Shown here piece after piece: positions 54,554 through 63,507 of a DNA stretch of 64,000 nt. The stretch spans positions 2,480,001-2,544,000 of the forward strand of contig CAWBUD010000002.1 of the NCBI GenBank assembly GCA_963791945.1, given 5' to 3'. Within the stretch, counting starts at the first letter, position 1. The number at the start of each line of letters is the position of its first letter. A program made the translations under genes and the position numbers. Source of the DNA: PALSA-1003 sp963791945 (GTDB taxonomy: Bacteria; Pseudomonadota; Gammaproteobacteria; Burkholderiales; Casimicrobiaceae). The notes under the pieces are model-generated. The model did no database searches. It had not been told where the DNA came from and was given only the letters and a program-made list of their open reading frames with translations.

Positions 54554-56194
54554 TCAGGGCAGCATGCTGTGATCGTAGGTCCGGATGTCGCGTTCCCTCG
54601 TCTCGGTCAGGAAGAAAGCCCCGATGATGAGCGTCATGATGGCCACGACGATCGGATACCACAGGCCATAGTAGATGTCCCCCGTGGCGGCCACCATGGC
54701 AGTGGCCGTGAGCGGAAGCATCCCGCCGAACCAGCCGTTGCCGATGTGATACGGCAGCGACATCGACGTATACCGGATCTTGGTCGGGAAGAGCTCGACC
54801 AGGAACGCCGCGATCGGTCCGTAGACCATGGTCACGTAGATCACCATGATGACGAGGATCAGCTCGGTCATGAACCAGTTGATCTGGCTTTTGTCGGGCG
54901 CGCCCTTGTAGCCCGCTGCCTTGAGCGTGTCCTCGGTTTTCTTCTGGTCCCAGCCTTCGATGCGCGTCGTGCCGATCGTGGTGACCACGGCGTGCCCGGG
55001 CTCAGGCGGCAGGGTCTTGAACGACAGGCCCTGCTTGGTCAGGAAGTCCTTGGTCTTGTCGCAGTCCGAGAATGTGCTCCACGGGCCGACGAAGAGATGG
55101 AACTGGCAATCGGTCGCGGCGACCGTGATCGGCGTTTTTGCCGAGAACTCCTCCAACGCGGGATTGACGTAATGCGTGAGCCCCTGGAACAGCGGGAAGT
55201 ACGTGACCGCCGCGATCAGGCAGCCCGCCAGGATGATCTTCAGCCGGCCGATCCTGTCCGACAGCCAGCCGAAGACGATGAAGAACGGCGTTCCGATCAG
55301 CAACGAAATGCCGATCAGGGCGTAGGCCGAAACGTAGTCCAGCTTCAGGGTGATGATGAGGAAGAACAGGGCATAGAACTGACCCGTGTACCAGACCACG
55401 CCCTGGCCCGCGGTCGCGCCGAGAAGGGCGAGCAGCACGTACTTGTTGTTCGGGTATTTGAAGAAGCTGTCGGTCAGAGGCGATTTGGACCCCTTGCCTT
55501 CGGACTTCATCTTCTGGAAGACCGGCGACTCGTGCAGCTTGAGCCGGATGTACACCGAGAACACCAGAAGTATGAGCGAGAGCCAGAACGGAATCCGCCA
55601 TCCGAATTCGGCGAACGTCTTGGCGTCCATGTTGCTGCGGGACAGATAAATCACGATCAGCGCGAGGAACAGGCCCAGCGTCGCCGTGGTCTGGATCCAA
55701 GCCGTATCGTAGCCGCGCCTGTCGTGCGGCGCGTGCTCCGCCACGTAGGTCGCCGCGCCGCCGTACTCGCCTCCGAGCGCGAGACCCTGGACGAGGCGCA
55801 GCGTGACCATCAGGATCGGTGCGAACCAGCCGATCGACGAATACGTGGGCAGCAGGCCGACCAGGAACGTCGAGCCGCCCATGAAGATGATCGTCACGAG
55901 GAACGTATATTTTCTGCCGACCAGGTCGCCAATGCGCCCGAACACGATGGCGCCGAACGGCCGCACCAGGAAGCCGGCCGCGTACGCTGCGAACGCCGAA
56001 AGCAGCGCCGCAGTCGCATTGCCGGAAGGAAAGAAAAGCGCGGCGAAAAACGGTGCCAGGACCGCGTACAGATAGAAGTCGTACCACTCGAATACCGTCC
56101 CCAGCGAAGAGGCGAAGATGACCTTCCGCTCTTCGGTCCCCATGCTCTTGATGGATTCCTCTTCCATGAACGTCTTTTTCTTGACCTGTTCCAT
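54554..56194 (-). CDS. MFS transporter, metabolite:H+ symporter (MHS) family
   Basis: A 546-residue, twelve-helix permease of the MHS branch (alpha-ketoglutarate, shikimate or proline-type carriers). The typical start GTVFEWYDFYLYA, the loop motif GRIGDLVGRKYTF at 86-98, and QGLALGGEYGGAATYVAEHAP are present, as is the second-half motif GWLSDRIGRLK. Unusually, about 98 residues (341-438) are inserted between helices 9 and 10, on the periplasmic side, with two cysteines (C363, C378). The substrate is unknown. A strong GGGAGG precedes the ATG. It lies downstream of the sensory operon on the same strand. Confidence 0.88.
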   Translation of the reverse strand: MEQVKKKTFMEEESIKSMGTEERKVIFASSLGTVFEWYDFYLYAVLAPFFAALFFPSGNATAALLSAFAAYAAGFLVRPFGAIVFGRIGDLVGRKYTFLVTIIFMGGSTFLVGLLPTYSSIGWFAPILMVTLRLVQGLALGGEYGGAATYVAEHAPHDRRGYDTAWIQTTATLGLFLALIVIYLSRSNMDAKTFAEFGWRIPFWLSLILLVFSVYIRLKLHESPVFQKMKSEGKGSKSPLTDSFFKYPNNKYVLLALLGATAGQGVVWYTGQFYALFFLIITLKLDYVSAYALIGISLLIGTPFFIVFGWLSDRIGRLKIILAGCLIAAVTYFPLFQGLTHYVNPALEEFSAKTPITVAATDCQFHLFVGPWSTFSDCDKTKDFLTKQGLSFKTLPPEPGHAVVTTIGTTRIEGWDQKKTEDTLKAAGYKGAPDKSQINWFMTELILVIMVIYVTMVYGPIAAFLVELFPTKIRYTSMSLPYHIGNGWFGGMLPLTATAMVAATGDIYYGLWYPIVVAIMTLIIGAFFLTETRERDIRTYDHSMLP

Positions 56195-56381
56195 CGTGGC
56201 CTCCCTAGGTTCTGAAATCCAACCGGAACGTCGCGTCGTGCGGCTCGGATCGAATGCCCGCCCTCACCGGCACGCGGACGCCTCCTCCAGCATTATGGCG
56301 GACCAATAGTATCCCAGCCATTCCTTACGCGAAACTTACGCGGACTCGCGCTCGCGTACTTATTGCATCGCAGCATAGGGC

Positions 56382-56756
56382 TCACGCGCGCTCGCCGAGC
56401 AGCGCCTTCACGCGACCCATGAGATCGCGCGTCGAGAAAGGCTTGGTGACGTAAGCGTCGGCCCCCAGCGCCATTCCCTTGCTGACCTCGGCGTCGCGCC
56501 CCTTGGCGGAGAGCATGATGACCTTGATGTGCCGCCATTCGTCGCGCTCGCGGATGCGTCTGCACACCTCGTAGCCGCTCTTCTGCGGCATCATCACGTC
56601 GAGCACGACCAGATCCGGGGGCGATGATTCGATCAGCTCGAGCGCCTCGCCGCCATCGCGCGCGATCTCGACATCGTAGCCTTCGCGCCGAAGGAGGAAT
56701 TCGACCGCGGTGACGATGCTGGGCTCGTCGTCCGCGATCAGCACCTTGCGGCTCAC
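56382..56756 (-). CDS. stand-alone receiver-domain response regulator
   Basis: A 124-residue single receiver without an output domain. The acidic pair ADDE is at residues 8-11, the phosphoacceptor is Asp53 (LVVLDVMMP), and the Lys switch lies in VTKPFS. Its GTG start overlaps the hybrid kinase stop as GTGA, so the two are tightly coupled and it is the likely direct partner of that kinase. It may act by protein contact or pass phosphate on. Confidence 0.92.
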   Translation of the reverse strand: MSRKVLIADDEPSIVTAVEFLLRREGYDVEIARDGGEALELIESSPPDLVVLDVMMPQKSGYEVCRRIRERDEWRHIKVIMLSAKGRDAEVSKGMALGADAYVTKPFSTRDLMGRVKALLGERA

Positions 56757-59494
56757 GCCGAACCTCCGGTAGGCAGGACGAACGAGAAGCGCGCGCCGCC
56801 GCCGAGCGCGCTATCCACCCACATCCTGCCGCCAAAATGTTCGACGATCTGCCGGCTTATGTGCAGCCCCAGCCCGCTGCCCTGCGGCTTGCCGGTGAGC
56901 GTGTCGCCGACCTGGTGGAACTTGGTGAAGATCGCTTCGTGCTCCTGCGCGCTGATGCCGCGCCCATTGTCGCAGACGTCGACGCGCAGCCGCCCGCCGT
57001 CTTCGTAAAGCGCGACTTCGATCCTGCCGCGCTCGCTGTCGCAGAACTTCACCGCGTTGGAAAGCAGATTGAGCATGACCTGGATCATGCGGTCGAGATC
57101 GACGACGACAGCAGACACGTTTTCGGGCAGCTTCGCATCGACCTGGATGTTCTTCTCCTTGAACAGCTGATCCATCGCGGCCAGCGTGTCCGAGATGACC
57201 TCCTTCATGTCGACGCGCGAAGCAACCCAGTCGGCCTTGCCCGATTCGATCTTGGCGAGATCGAGGACCTGGTTGATGAGCCGGGTGAGCCGCTCGGCTT
57301 CCTTGGCGATGATGCCGAGGAACTTCCTGCGCTGATCGGCATTGACCTCGGGATCGTCGAGCAGTATCTCGGTGAAGGCGCGGATGGACGTGAGCGGCGT
57401 ACGCAGCTCGTGCGTCACCGTCGAGACAAAGTCGTCCTTGAGCCGATCGAGCTCGGTCAACCGCTTGTTCGCCTCGCGCAGTTCCGCGGTCGCTGCTTCG
57501 AGCTCGCGCGATTTCTGCTGCAGCCTGTGGCTGTACATGACGACTTGGGAAGCCTCGTCGAGGAGCTCATGCACCTCTTCGATCGTGAGCGCTTCCTCCG
57601 TGACGACGGATGCCACCATGACACGGGCCGAGGCCGCGCCGATCGCTCCGGCGAGCTGCACCTCGACATAATGTACGAGGTCCGCATCGGCCTGAAGACG
57701 CGCGTCCGGCCAGGAGAAACTCCGGCTGCGCGCGTAATCGGCGAACGCGGTGTCGGCGGCCGCAGTCCCTTGAAACCTCGCGAGCAGGTGGTACAGATCG
57801 GGTACCGACGCCGTGCCGCGCCAGAAGCGCGCGCCGCCCCCGCCAGGTTGTCTGAACACATCGACGAAGATGCTCGCCTGGCGATGCTCGTCCGCGCTCG
57901 CCGAAGCCGCAAGCGAGCCCGCCACGTACGCGCCGACATTGGCGATCATGCTCCAGATCATCGCATGACTGATCTCGTCCAGACCCGCGAGCCCGAACAG
58001 CTGCAATGGCTTGAGCAGCTCCAGTCCGAACGGTCCGCGTTCGAGGAAGCCCAGCGGCAGCCATCCCGAGCGGGCGAGCGCGGGCAGCATTAGGGTATAG
58101 ACCCAGACGACGAAGCCCGCGGTGAGCCCGCAAAGCGCGCCTGCGCGCGTCCCGCCCTTCCAGAAGATGCCTCCGAGGATCGCCGGCGCAAACTGCGCGA
58201 CGGCGGCGAAGGAGATGAGGCCTATAGAGACCAGCGCGTACGCCTCGCCGGCGACCCTGAAGTACAGATAGCCGAGCAGGAGGATGAGCACAATGGCGCC
58301 GCGACGGATGCCGAGCAGCATGCCCGTGAGATCGCTGCGCTCGTTCAGCCGCAGGCGGCGCAATCTCAGCAACACCGGCATCACCAGATCGTTGCAGACC
58401 ATCGTCGAGAGCGCGATCGTCTCGACGATCACCATCCCCGTGGCCGCCGACAGGCCGCCGATGAACACCAGCAGCGCGAGCGCCTCGCGCTTTTCCGCCA
58501 TCGGCAGCGTGAGGACGAAGGTGTCGGCGTCGACGCTGCCGTCGCCGAAGCGCAGGAGGCCGCCGAAGGCGATCGGCAGCACGAAGACATTGATGGCGAC
58601 CATGTAGACCGGGAACAACCAGATCGCCTTGTTGACGTGCCTCTCGTCGACATTCTCGATCACCGCCACCTGGAACTGGCGCGGCAGGAACATGATGGCC
58701 ATCATCGACAGGATCGTGAGCCACACCCAGTTGGCATAGCCTCCGGCCACGCCCCCCAGGGGCGTGAGCATGGCGTGCAATTTTGGCTCGGCCGCCGCGC
58801 GCGAGAACACGTCGCCGAATCCGTCGTACATCCCGAAGGTGACGAAGACGCCCACGGCAAGAAATGCCAGCAGCTTCACCAGCGATTCGAAGGCGATCGC
58901 GGCGACCATCCCCTGATGATGCTCGGCCGCGTCGAGATGACGCGTCCCGAACGCGATCGTGAACGCGGCCAGGATCAGCGCCACCCAGAACGCCGTGTCC
59001 TGCCGGATCAGCGGTGCCCCGATCTTGGCAGGCATGACGATCTCGGGATACTGCACCAGGATCGTGAAGCTGTTCGACACCGCCTTGAGCTGAAGCGAAA
59101 TGTAGGGAAGGATGCCGATCACGGCGATTACCGTCACGAGCCCGCCCAGCAGAGCGCTCTTGCCGTAGCGCGAGGCGACGAAGTCGGCGAGCGAGGTGAT
59201 GCGGTTCTGCTTCGAGATGCGCAGGATCTTGCGCAGCACGACCCACCACAGCGCGATCATCAGCGTCGGTCCGATATAGATCGGCAGGAAGCCGACGCCG
59301 TCGCTCGCGGCCCGCCCGACGCTGCCATAGAACGTCCACGCGGTCGCGTACACCGCCAGCGACAGGCTGTAGACGTACGGGCTCGCGATGACCGATCGTC
59401 CCGCGTCGGCGCGCTCGTCCGCGAAATAAGCGATCGCGAACAGCACGCCGAGATAGGCGAACGCGGTGAACACGATGGCGGTTTCGTGCAGCAT
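56753..59494 (-). CDS. sodium/solute symporter-histidine kinase hybrid
   Basis: A 913-residue sensor. The first half (to about residue 510) is a sodium:solute symporter (SLC5-type) domain of about thirteen helices, with YSLSLAVYATAWTFYGSVGRAA and RISKQNRITSLADFVASRYGKS. A soluble linker with a coiled coil (about 640-680) leads to the kinase core, with phospho-His695 (TVTHELRTPLTS), then NLLSNAVKF, DNGRGIS and GSGLGLHIS. This resembles CbrA-type kinases, which sense nutrient status, but no PAS domain is apparent. The start at 59492-59494 is set by the first helix. Confidence 0.9.
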   Translation of the reverse strand: MLHETAIVFTAFAYLGVLFAIAYFADERADAGRSVIASPYVYSLSLAVYATAWTFYGSVGRAASDGVGFLPIYIGPTLMIALWWVVLRKILRISKQNRITSLADFVASRYGKSALLGGLVTVIAVIGILPYISLQLKAVSNSFTILVQYPEIVMPAKIGAPLIRQDTAFWVALILAAFTIAFGTRHLDAAEHHQGMVAAIAFESLVKLLAFLAVGVFVTFGMYDGFGDVFSRAAAEPKLHAMLTPLGGVAGGYANWVWLTILSMMAIMFLPRQFQVAVIENVDERHVNKAIWLFPVYMVAINVFVLPIAFGGLLRFGDGSVDADTFVLTLPMAEKREALALLVFIGGLSAATGMVIVETIALSTMVCNDLVMPVLLRLRRLRLNERSDLTGMLLGIRRGAIVLILLLGYLYFRVAGEAYALVSIGLISFAAVAQFAPAILGGIFWKGGTRAGALCGLTAGFVVWVYTLMLPALARSGWLPLGFLERGPFGLELLKPLQLFGLAGLDEISHAMIWSMIANVGAYVAGSLAASASADEHRQASIFVDVFRQPGGGGARFWRGTASVPDLYHLLARFQGTAAADTAFADYARSRSFSWPDARLQADADLVHYVEVQLAGAIGAASARVMVASVVTEEALTIEEVHELLDEASQVVMYSHRLQQKSRELEAATAELREANKRLTELDRLKDDFVSTVTHELRTPLTSIRAFTEILLDDPEVNADQRRKFLGIIAKEAERLTRLINQVLDLAKIESGKADWVASRVDMKEVISDTLAAMDQLFKEKNIQVDAKLPENVSAVVVDLDRMIQVMLNLLSNAVKFCDSERGRIEVALYEDGGRLRVDVCDNGRGISAQEHEAIFTKFHQVGDTLTGKPQGSGLGLHISRQIVEHFGGRMWVDSALGGGARFSFVLPTGGSA

Positions 59495-59519
59495 GCCGGC
59501 GCCCCGAAGCCTTCTCGCG

Positions 59520-59717
59520 CTAGCCGTCCGACTCCGCCACCCGGGCCATGAGCGCAATGAGAGCAGCCCAGGCGATGAAGATATAGGCGTACAGGGTGGG
59601 CACGCCGAAAAGCGTTCCAGGCACGTTGAACAGCGCGAGCACCGGATAGTTGAACAGCAGCATGCCGAGCATGCACAACGCGACGAAGCGCTGCCCTTTG
59701 CTTTCGAAGCCGTTCAT
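59520..59717 (-). CDS. small two-helix membrane protein beside the symporter-kinase
   Basis: A 65-residue protein with two hydrophobic helices (about residues 11-30 and 38-58). AAGGAGG precedes its ATG, so translation should be strong. Small two-helix proteins often accompany symporter-family genes as accessory subunits. By position (25 bases before the hybrid kinase) this may be such a partner. The family is not recognised. Confidence 0.7.
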   Translation of the reverse strand: MNGFESKGQRFVALCMLGMLLFNYPVLALFNVPGTLFGVPTLYAYIFIAWAALIALMARVAESDG

Positions 59718-59740
59718 CGATCCTCCTTGGCTGGCGGCCG

Positions 59741-61135
59741 CTAAGCGCGGGGGCGAACCACCGTGACGCTGCACGGCGCCTCGGCGACGATCTGTGCGCA
59801 CACCCCGCGGAAGATCCGCGGCGGCGACGGGGCCCGGGGCGCGCCGATCAGCATCTGCTCGACGTCGTTCATCCTGGCGTAGTCGACCAGTGCTGCGGCC
59901 GGCTTCTCCGACTCTAGCACGTGGAACGTCAGGCGCTCCTCCGGAAGCGGCAGGGGCTTGCCCCAGCGCCGGAGGTCGACGAGATGCCTGATGTGGCGTC
60001 CCGTCGCGGTCTCTTCGTAGCGCTCGCCGGAGAGCGCCGCTGCGGGCGGCACGACCGTTACGCCGGCGATCCGGCAGCGGTCATCGGCGGTGATCACCTG
60101 CCGCGCGGCATCGCGCATGGCCTCGAGCAGCGCCTCGTCGCCATGCGCCGGCGCGATCGCGACCAGGACGATCGGGGCCGGGCCGACGCGCGTCGACGGA
60201 GGCGGACACGGCGCCGGCTGGAACCGCCGGGCACGGATCCACTGCCGCGCGATCGCCGGCCAGCCTTCGCCGCGAGTGCGCCCAGCGCGCTCGGTGAGCG
60301 CGACCGCACCGGGATTTGCGAGATCCAGCGCGACGTCCGCGGCCGAGGCATACCGCTTGCGCGCATCGATCTCCAGGCAACGCAGGATGATCTCCTGCAG
60401 CCACTCCGGCGTGCTCGCCGCGAGCGCGCGCGGCGGAAGCGGATTGCGATGAAGCCGCCTGCGCAACTGGCCGATGGTCCGCGGATGACCGAACGGAAGG
60501 GCTCCGGTGGCGAGCTGATAGAGGATCGCGCCGAGCGCATAGACATCGCTGCGCGGATCGCAGCGCACGCCGAGAATCTGCTCGGGCGACATGTAGACCC
60601 AGTTGCCGACAGGCATGCGCAGTTCCTCGGCGAGCAGATCCGGGTAATGGGCGTGATGCGCGAGCCCGAAATCGACGAGTACGGCTTCGCCGTCCGACCG
60701 GTAGAGCACGTTCGTAGGCTTGAGATCCAGATGAGCCACATCCTGCCGGTGGATGTCGTGCAGCGCGAGCGCCAGCGCTGAGCCGAGACGGACGATCTCT
60801 TCCGGCGAGACCGGTGCTCGCCGCACCCAATCATCGAGCCGGACGCCCTCGATCCATCCCATCACCAGGTACGGTGTGGTCTCGACGTCGCCGTAGGCAA
60901 CGAGCGTCGGATAATGCGGTCCCTGCGCGAGCGCGCCCAGGACCATGCGGCAAACCTCGAAGGCGATGACGTTGACCGCCCGCTCGCCGGCGCCGAGCCG
61001 CGGAATCTTGATGATCAGCGGCAGCGGTCCGTCCCGATCGGCGAGACGGTAGATCGTCGCCATGCTGCCGCGATGGACGAGCTCTCCGAGCCGAAAGCCG
61101 TCGATTTCGCTGCCGGGACCGAGCCCGTCGGTCAT
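59741..61135 (-). CDS. Ser/Thr protein kinase fused to UspA-like domain
   Basis: A 464-residue cytoplasmic protein. The kinase domain (about 12-285) has Lys43, catalytic HLDLKP with Asp137, and DFG with Asp155; SPEQ follows in the activation segment. The first glycine of the ATP loop is replaced by His (VHRGSMATIY). The C-terminal part (about 320-464) begins PIVLVAIAPAHGDEALLEAM and ends PCSVTVVRPR, the pattern of a universal stress protein domain, though its ATP-binding glycines are only partly kept. It lies three bases after the phosphoesterase gene, which may encode its antagonist (inference). Confidence 0.88.
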   Translation of the reverse strand: MTDGLGPGSEIDGFRLGELVHRGSMATIYRLADRDGPLPLIIKIPRLGAGERAVNVIAFEVCRMVLGALAQGPHYPTLVAYGDVETTPYLVMGWIEGVRLDDWVRRAPVSPEEIVRLGSALALALHDIHRQDVAHLDLKPTNVLYRSDGEAVLVDFGLAHHAHYPDLLAEELRMPVGNWVYMSPEQILGVRCDPRSDVYALGAILYQLATGALPFGHPRTIGQLRRRLHRNPLPPRALAASTPEWLQEIILRCLEIDARKRYASAADVALDLANPGAVALTERAGRTRGEGWPAIARQWIRARRFQPAPCPPPSTRVGPAPIVLVAIAPAHGDEALLEAMRDAARQVITADDRCRIAGVTVVPPAAALSGERYEETATGRHIRHLVDLRRWGKPLPLPEERLTFHVLESEKPAAALVDYARMNDVEQMLIGAPRAPSPPRIFRGVCAQIVAEAPCSVTVVRPRA

Positions 61136-61138
61136 GGC

Positions 61139-61882
61139 TCAGGATCCGCGCTCGAGGCGCCGTGCGGACCGTTCCGGAAGACCGGCCGAGCGGATTTTTT
61201 TCGCCGCGCCCGCGTAATCGTAGGGCACGCGAAAGAAAGTGAGTCTCGCCCGTTCGAGATCCGCGAGCGCGTAGCACGCCTTGTTGCTGCGGTCGCGCGG
61301 CTGCCCCGCCGACCCGACGATCACCAGCCATTGGCGATGCTTGCCTGTCGGGATGGGGGTGCCCGGTACCGGCCGGAACGGCATCGGCCTTCCGTCCGCG
61401 CCCATGTAAAAGAGCTTCTGCTCGTGAACGTGGCCGCTGAAGACGTAGCCGCCGCCAGCCGCGCGCATGCTCTCCCCCGCTTCCCGCAGGCTGGTGACGT
61501 AGATCCATTGTCCCGGCGCCGCGGCGCTCGCGTGCACGAACAGCTTGTCGCCGTCTCTGACCGCGAGCGGCAGGCTCGCGAGAAACGCGCGATGGCGCGC
61601 GCCGAGCTGCGCCCGCGTCCAGTCGATCGCGGCCTGCGCGTGTGTGTTCAAGGTGTCGTCGGGCCGGCCGAGAACCGCCGCGTCATGGTTGCCGAGCACC
61701 ACGACGGCCCCGGCGTGCGCATGCTGCTCGATCAGCTCCAGCACCGCGACCGGATCGGCCCCGTAGCCCACGAGGTCGCCGAGGAACGCATACCGATCTG
61801 CGCCGACCGTCCTTGCGTGGTCGAGGCAGGCGCCGAGCGCCTCGAGATTGCTGTGGACATCGGCGAACAAGGCGAGCTTCAT
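61139..61882 (-). CDS. calcineurin-like metallophosphoesterase (copy 1)
   Basis: A 247-residue metallophosphoesterase of the YfcE/PPP-like type. Motifs in order: D8-V-H10 (FADVHSN), GDLVGYGADP, GNHDAAV, FVHAS and SGHVHEQ, so all metal ligands appear present. Its substrate is unknown: protein phosphate, a nucleotide or a cyclic dinucleotide are all possible. It follows the OmpR-type regulator by five bases and is closely similar to the divergent copy at 62770. Confidence 0.9.
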   Translation of the reverse strand: MKLALFADVHSNLEALGACLDHARTVGADRYAFLGDLVGYGADPVAVLELIEQHAHAGAVVVLGNHDAAVLGRPDDTLNTHAQAAIDWTRAQLGARHRAFLASLPLAVRDGDKLFVHASAAAPGQWIYVTSLREAGESMRAAGGGYVFSGHVHEQKLFYMGADGRPMPFRPVPGTPIPTGKHRQWLVIVGSAGQPRDRSNKACYALADLERARLTFFRVPYDYAGAAKKIRSAGLPERSARRLERGS

Positions 61883-61887
61883 CACCG

Positions 61888-62583
61888 CTACGCGGGATCG
61901 ATGCCGGCCTTCGGATCCGCGGGCATTTCCAGACAGTAGCCCACCCCGCGAACCGTCGAGATCCGCACGCCGCCGAGGGCGAGCTTCTTGCGCAGCCTGT
62001 GCACGTAGACTTCGATCGCGTTCGAGCTCACTTCCTCTCCCCACTCACAGAGGTGATGCAGGAGCTGCTGCTTGTGCACGAGCTGTCCCGGGCGGTGGAG
62101 GAAGAGTTCGAGCAGCCCCAGTTCCCGCGCCGACAGATCGAGCCGCACGCCGTCGAGCTCGGCCACGCGGCCGAGCTGATCGAACGTGAGGCGCCCGTGC
62201 CTGACGACCGTGGACGCGCCGGGCATGGCGCGGCGCGTGAGCGCCCGCGCGCGCGCCTCCAGCTCCGCGACCTGAAACGGCTTCACTAGGTAGTCGTCGG
62301 CGCCTGCGTCCAGCCCGCGCACTCGGTCGTGCACGCTGTCTAGGCCGGTGAGTACGAGGACGGGCAGTCGCGAATCGCGCGCCCGCAGGCGCTTGAGCAC
62401 TTCGAAGCCGGAAAGCTTCGGAAGACTGATGTCGAGGATCAGGAGGTCGAACTCCTGGGTCCCGAGCGCCGCGTCGGCCTCCCCCCCGTTCCTGGCCCAA
62501 TCGACGGCATGGCCTGCCTTCCGGAGGGTGCGCTGCAGCCCTTCCGCAAGGCTCGGATCATCTTCCGCGATCAGGATACGCAT
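61888..62583 (-). CDS. OmpR/PhoB-family response regulator
   Basis: A 231-residue regulator. The receiver domain (1-115) has EDD at residues 7-9, phosphoacceptor Asp51 (LILDISLP) and VKPF. The winged-helix DNA-binding domain (about 130-220) contains LDLSARELGLLELFLHRPG and the terminal STVRGVGY. It heads a minus-strand operon and has no adjacent classical kinase; the symporter-kinase four genes downstream is the nearest candidate. GGAGGAGG lies just before the ATG. Confidence 0.94.
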   Translation of the reverse strand: MRILIAEDDPSLAEGLQRTLRKAGHAVDWARNGGEADAALGTQEFDLLILDISLPKLSGFEVLKRLRARDSRLPVLVLTGLDSVHDRVRGLDAGADDYLVKPFQVAELEARARALTRRAMPGASTVVRHGRLTFDQLGRVAELDGVRLDLSARELGLLELFLHRPGQLVHKQQLLHHLCEWGEEVSSNAIEVYVHRLRKKLALGGVRISTVRGVGYCLEMPADPKAGIDPA

Positions 62584-62704
62584 GCCGCCTCCTCCGTGCG
62601 CACCGGACCTATCTCGCTACCGGGCAGTCTAGCACCGCCGTCCGCGGTGAACGCGAGGCATGACGCGGGCCGAGCCGCTGGCTGTCTGCACGCCGGGGGG
62701 CGCG

Positions 62705-62733
62705 TTGGAACGACGCGGTCGATGCGGTAGAGT
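62705..62733 (+). promoter_or_regulatory. candidate promoter of the plus-strand phosphoesterase-kinase pair
   Basis: TTGGAA (62705-62710) and TAGAGT (62728-62733) are exactly 17 bases apart and lie about 37 bases before the phosphoesterase start, in the 186-base divergent gap behind the OmpR-type regulator. Confidence 0.45.
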
Positions 62734-62769
62734 GGCCGCTCGCTCGTTGCGGCAAGAAAGCCTCGTCCA

Positions 62770-63507
62770 TTGATCATCGCCCTGCTCTCCGACGTTCACG
62801 CCAACCTCGAGGCGCTGAACGCCTGCCTGAAGCATGCCGCTGCGAGCGGAGCAGCGCGCTACGTCTTTCTGGGCGACCTCGTCGGCTACGGCGCCGATCC
62901 GCAATCGGTTGTCGAGATCGTCGCACGCTATGCGGCGGATGGCGCCATCGTCATCAAGGGCAATCACGACGAAGCGGTCGAAAAGACCCCGGGTTACATG
63001 AACGACTCGCTGCGCGCGGTCATCCAGTGGACGCGCCAGACGCTGTCGTCAGACGCCAAGGTGTTCCTGTCCGCCCTGCCGCTACAGGTGCGCGAAGGCG
63101 ATATCCTGTTCGTACACGCGAGCGCCGCGGCGCCCCAGCGCTGGGATTACATCGACAGTCCCGCCGCCGCGCAGCGCTGCATCGAAGCTGCGCGGGCGAC
63201 GTATACGTTCGCCGGACACGTGCATGACCAGGAGCTCTACTTTGAAGCGGGGTCGAAGGTGACGCTGTTCCGCCCCGTGCCCGGCAGCTCCGTGCCGATC
63301 GGCCGTCACCGCCGATGGCTCGCGATCGTGGGGTCGGTCGGGCAGCCGCGAGACAACAATCCTGCGGCCGCGTACGCCCAGTTCGATACCGAGTGTGAAC
63401 GCATCACTTTCCGGCGGATCCCCTACGACCATCTGACCGCGGCGAGGAAGATCGAAGAGGCAGGATTGCCTCTGTCGATTGCATATCGGGTCGCGAAGGG
63501 CGTGTGA
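62770..63507 (+). CDS. calcineurin-like metallophosphoesterase (copy 2)
   Basis: A 245-residue paralogue of the protein at 61139-61882, with the same motifs (LLSDVHAN, FLGDLVGYGADP, IKGNHDEAV, FVHAS, AGHVHDQ) and near-equal length. The TTG start at 62770 is used because the conserved first strand begins at once after it (IIALLSDVH), and no ATG is available. Its stop overlaps the next gene as GTGA, so the phosphoesterase and the kinase are translated together. Confidence 0.9.
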   Translation: MIIALLSDVHANLEALNACLKHAAASGAARYVFLGDLVGYGADPQSVVEIVARYAADGAIVIKGNHDEAVEKTPGYMNDSLRAVIQWTRQTLSSDAKVFLSALPLQVREGDILFVHASAAAPQRWDYIDSPAAAQRCIEAARATYTFAGHVHDQELYFEAGSKVTLFRPVPGSSVPIGRHRRWLAIVGSVGQPRDNNPAAAYAQFDTECERITFRRIPYDHLTAARKIEEAGLPLSIAYRVAKGV

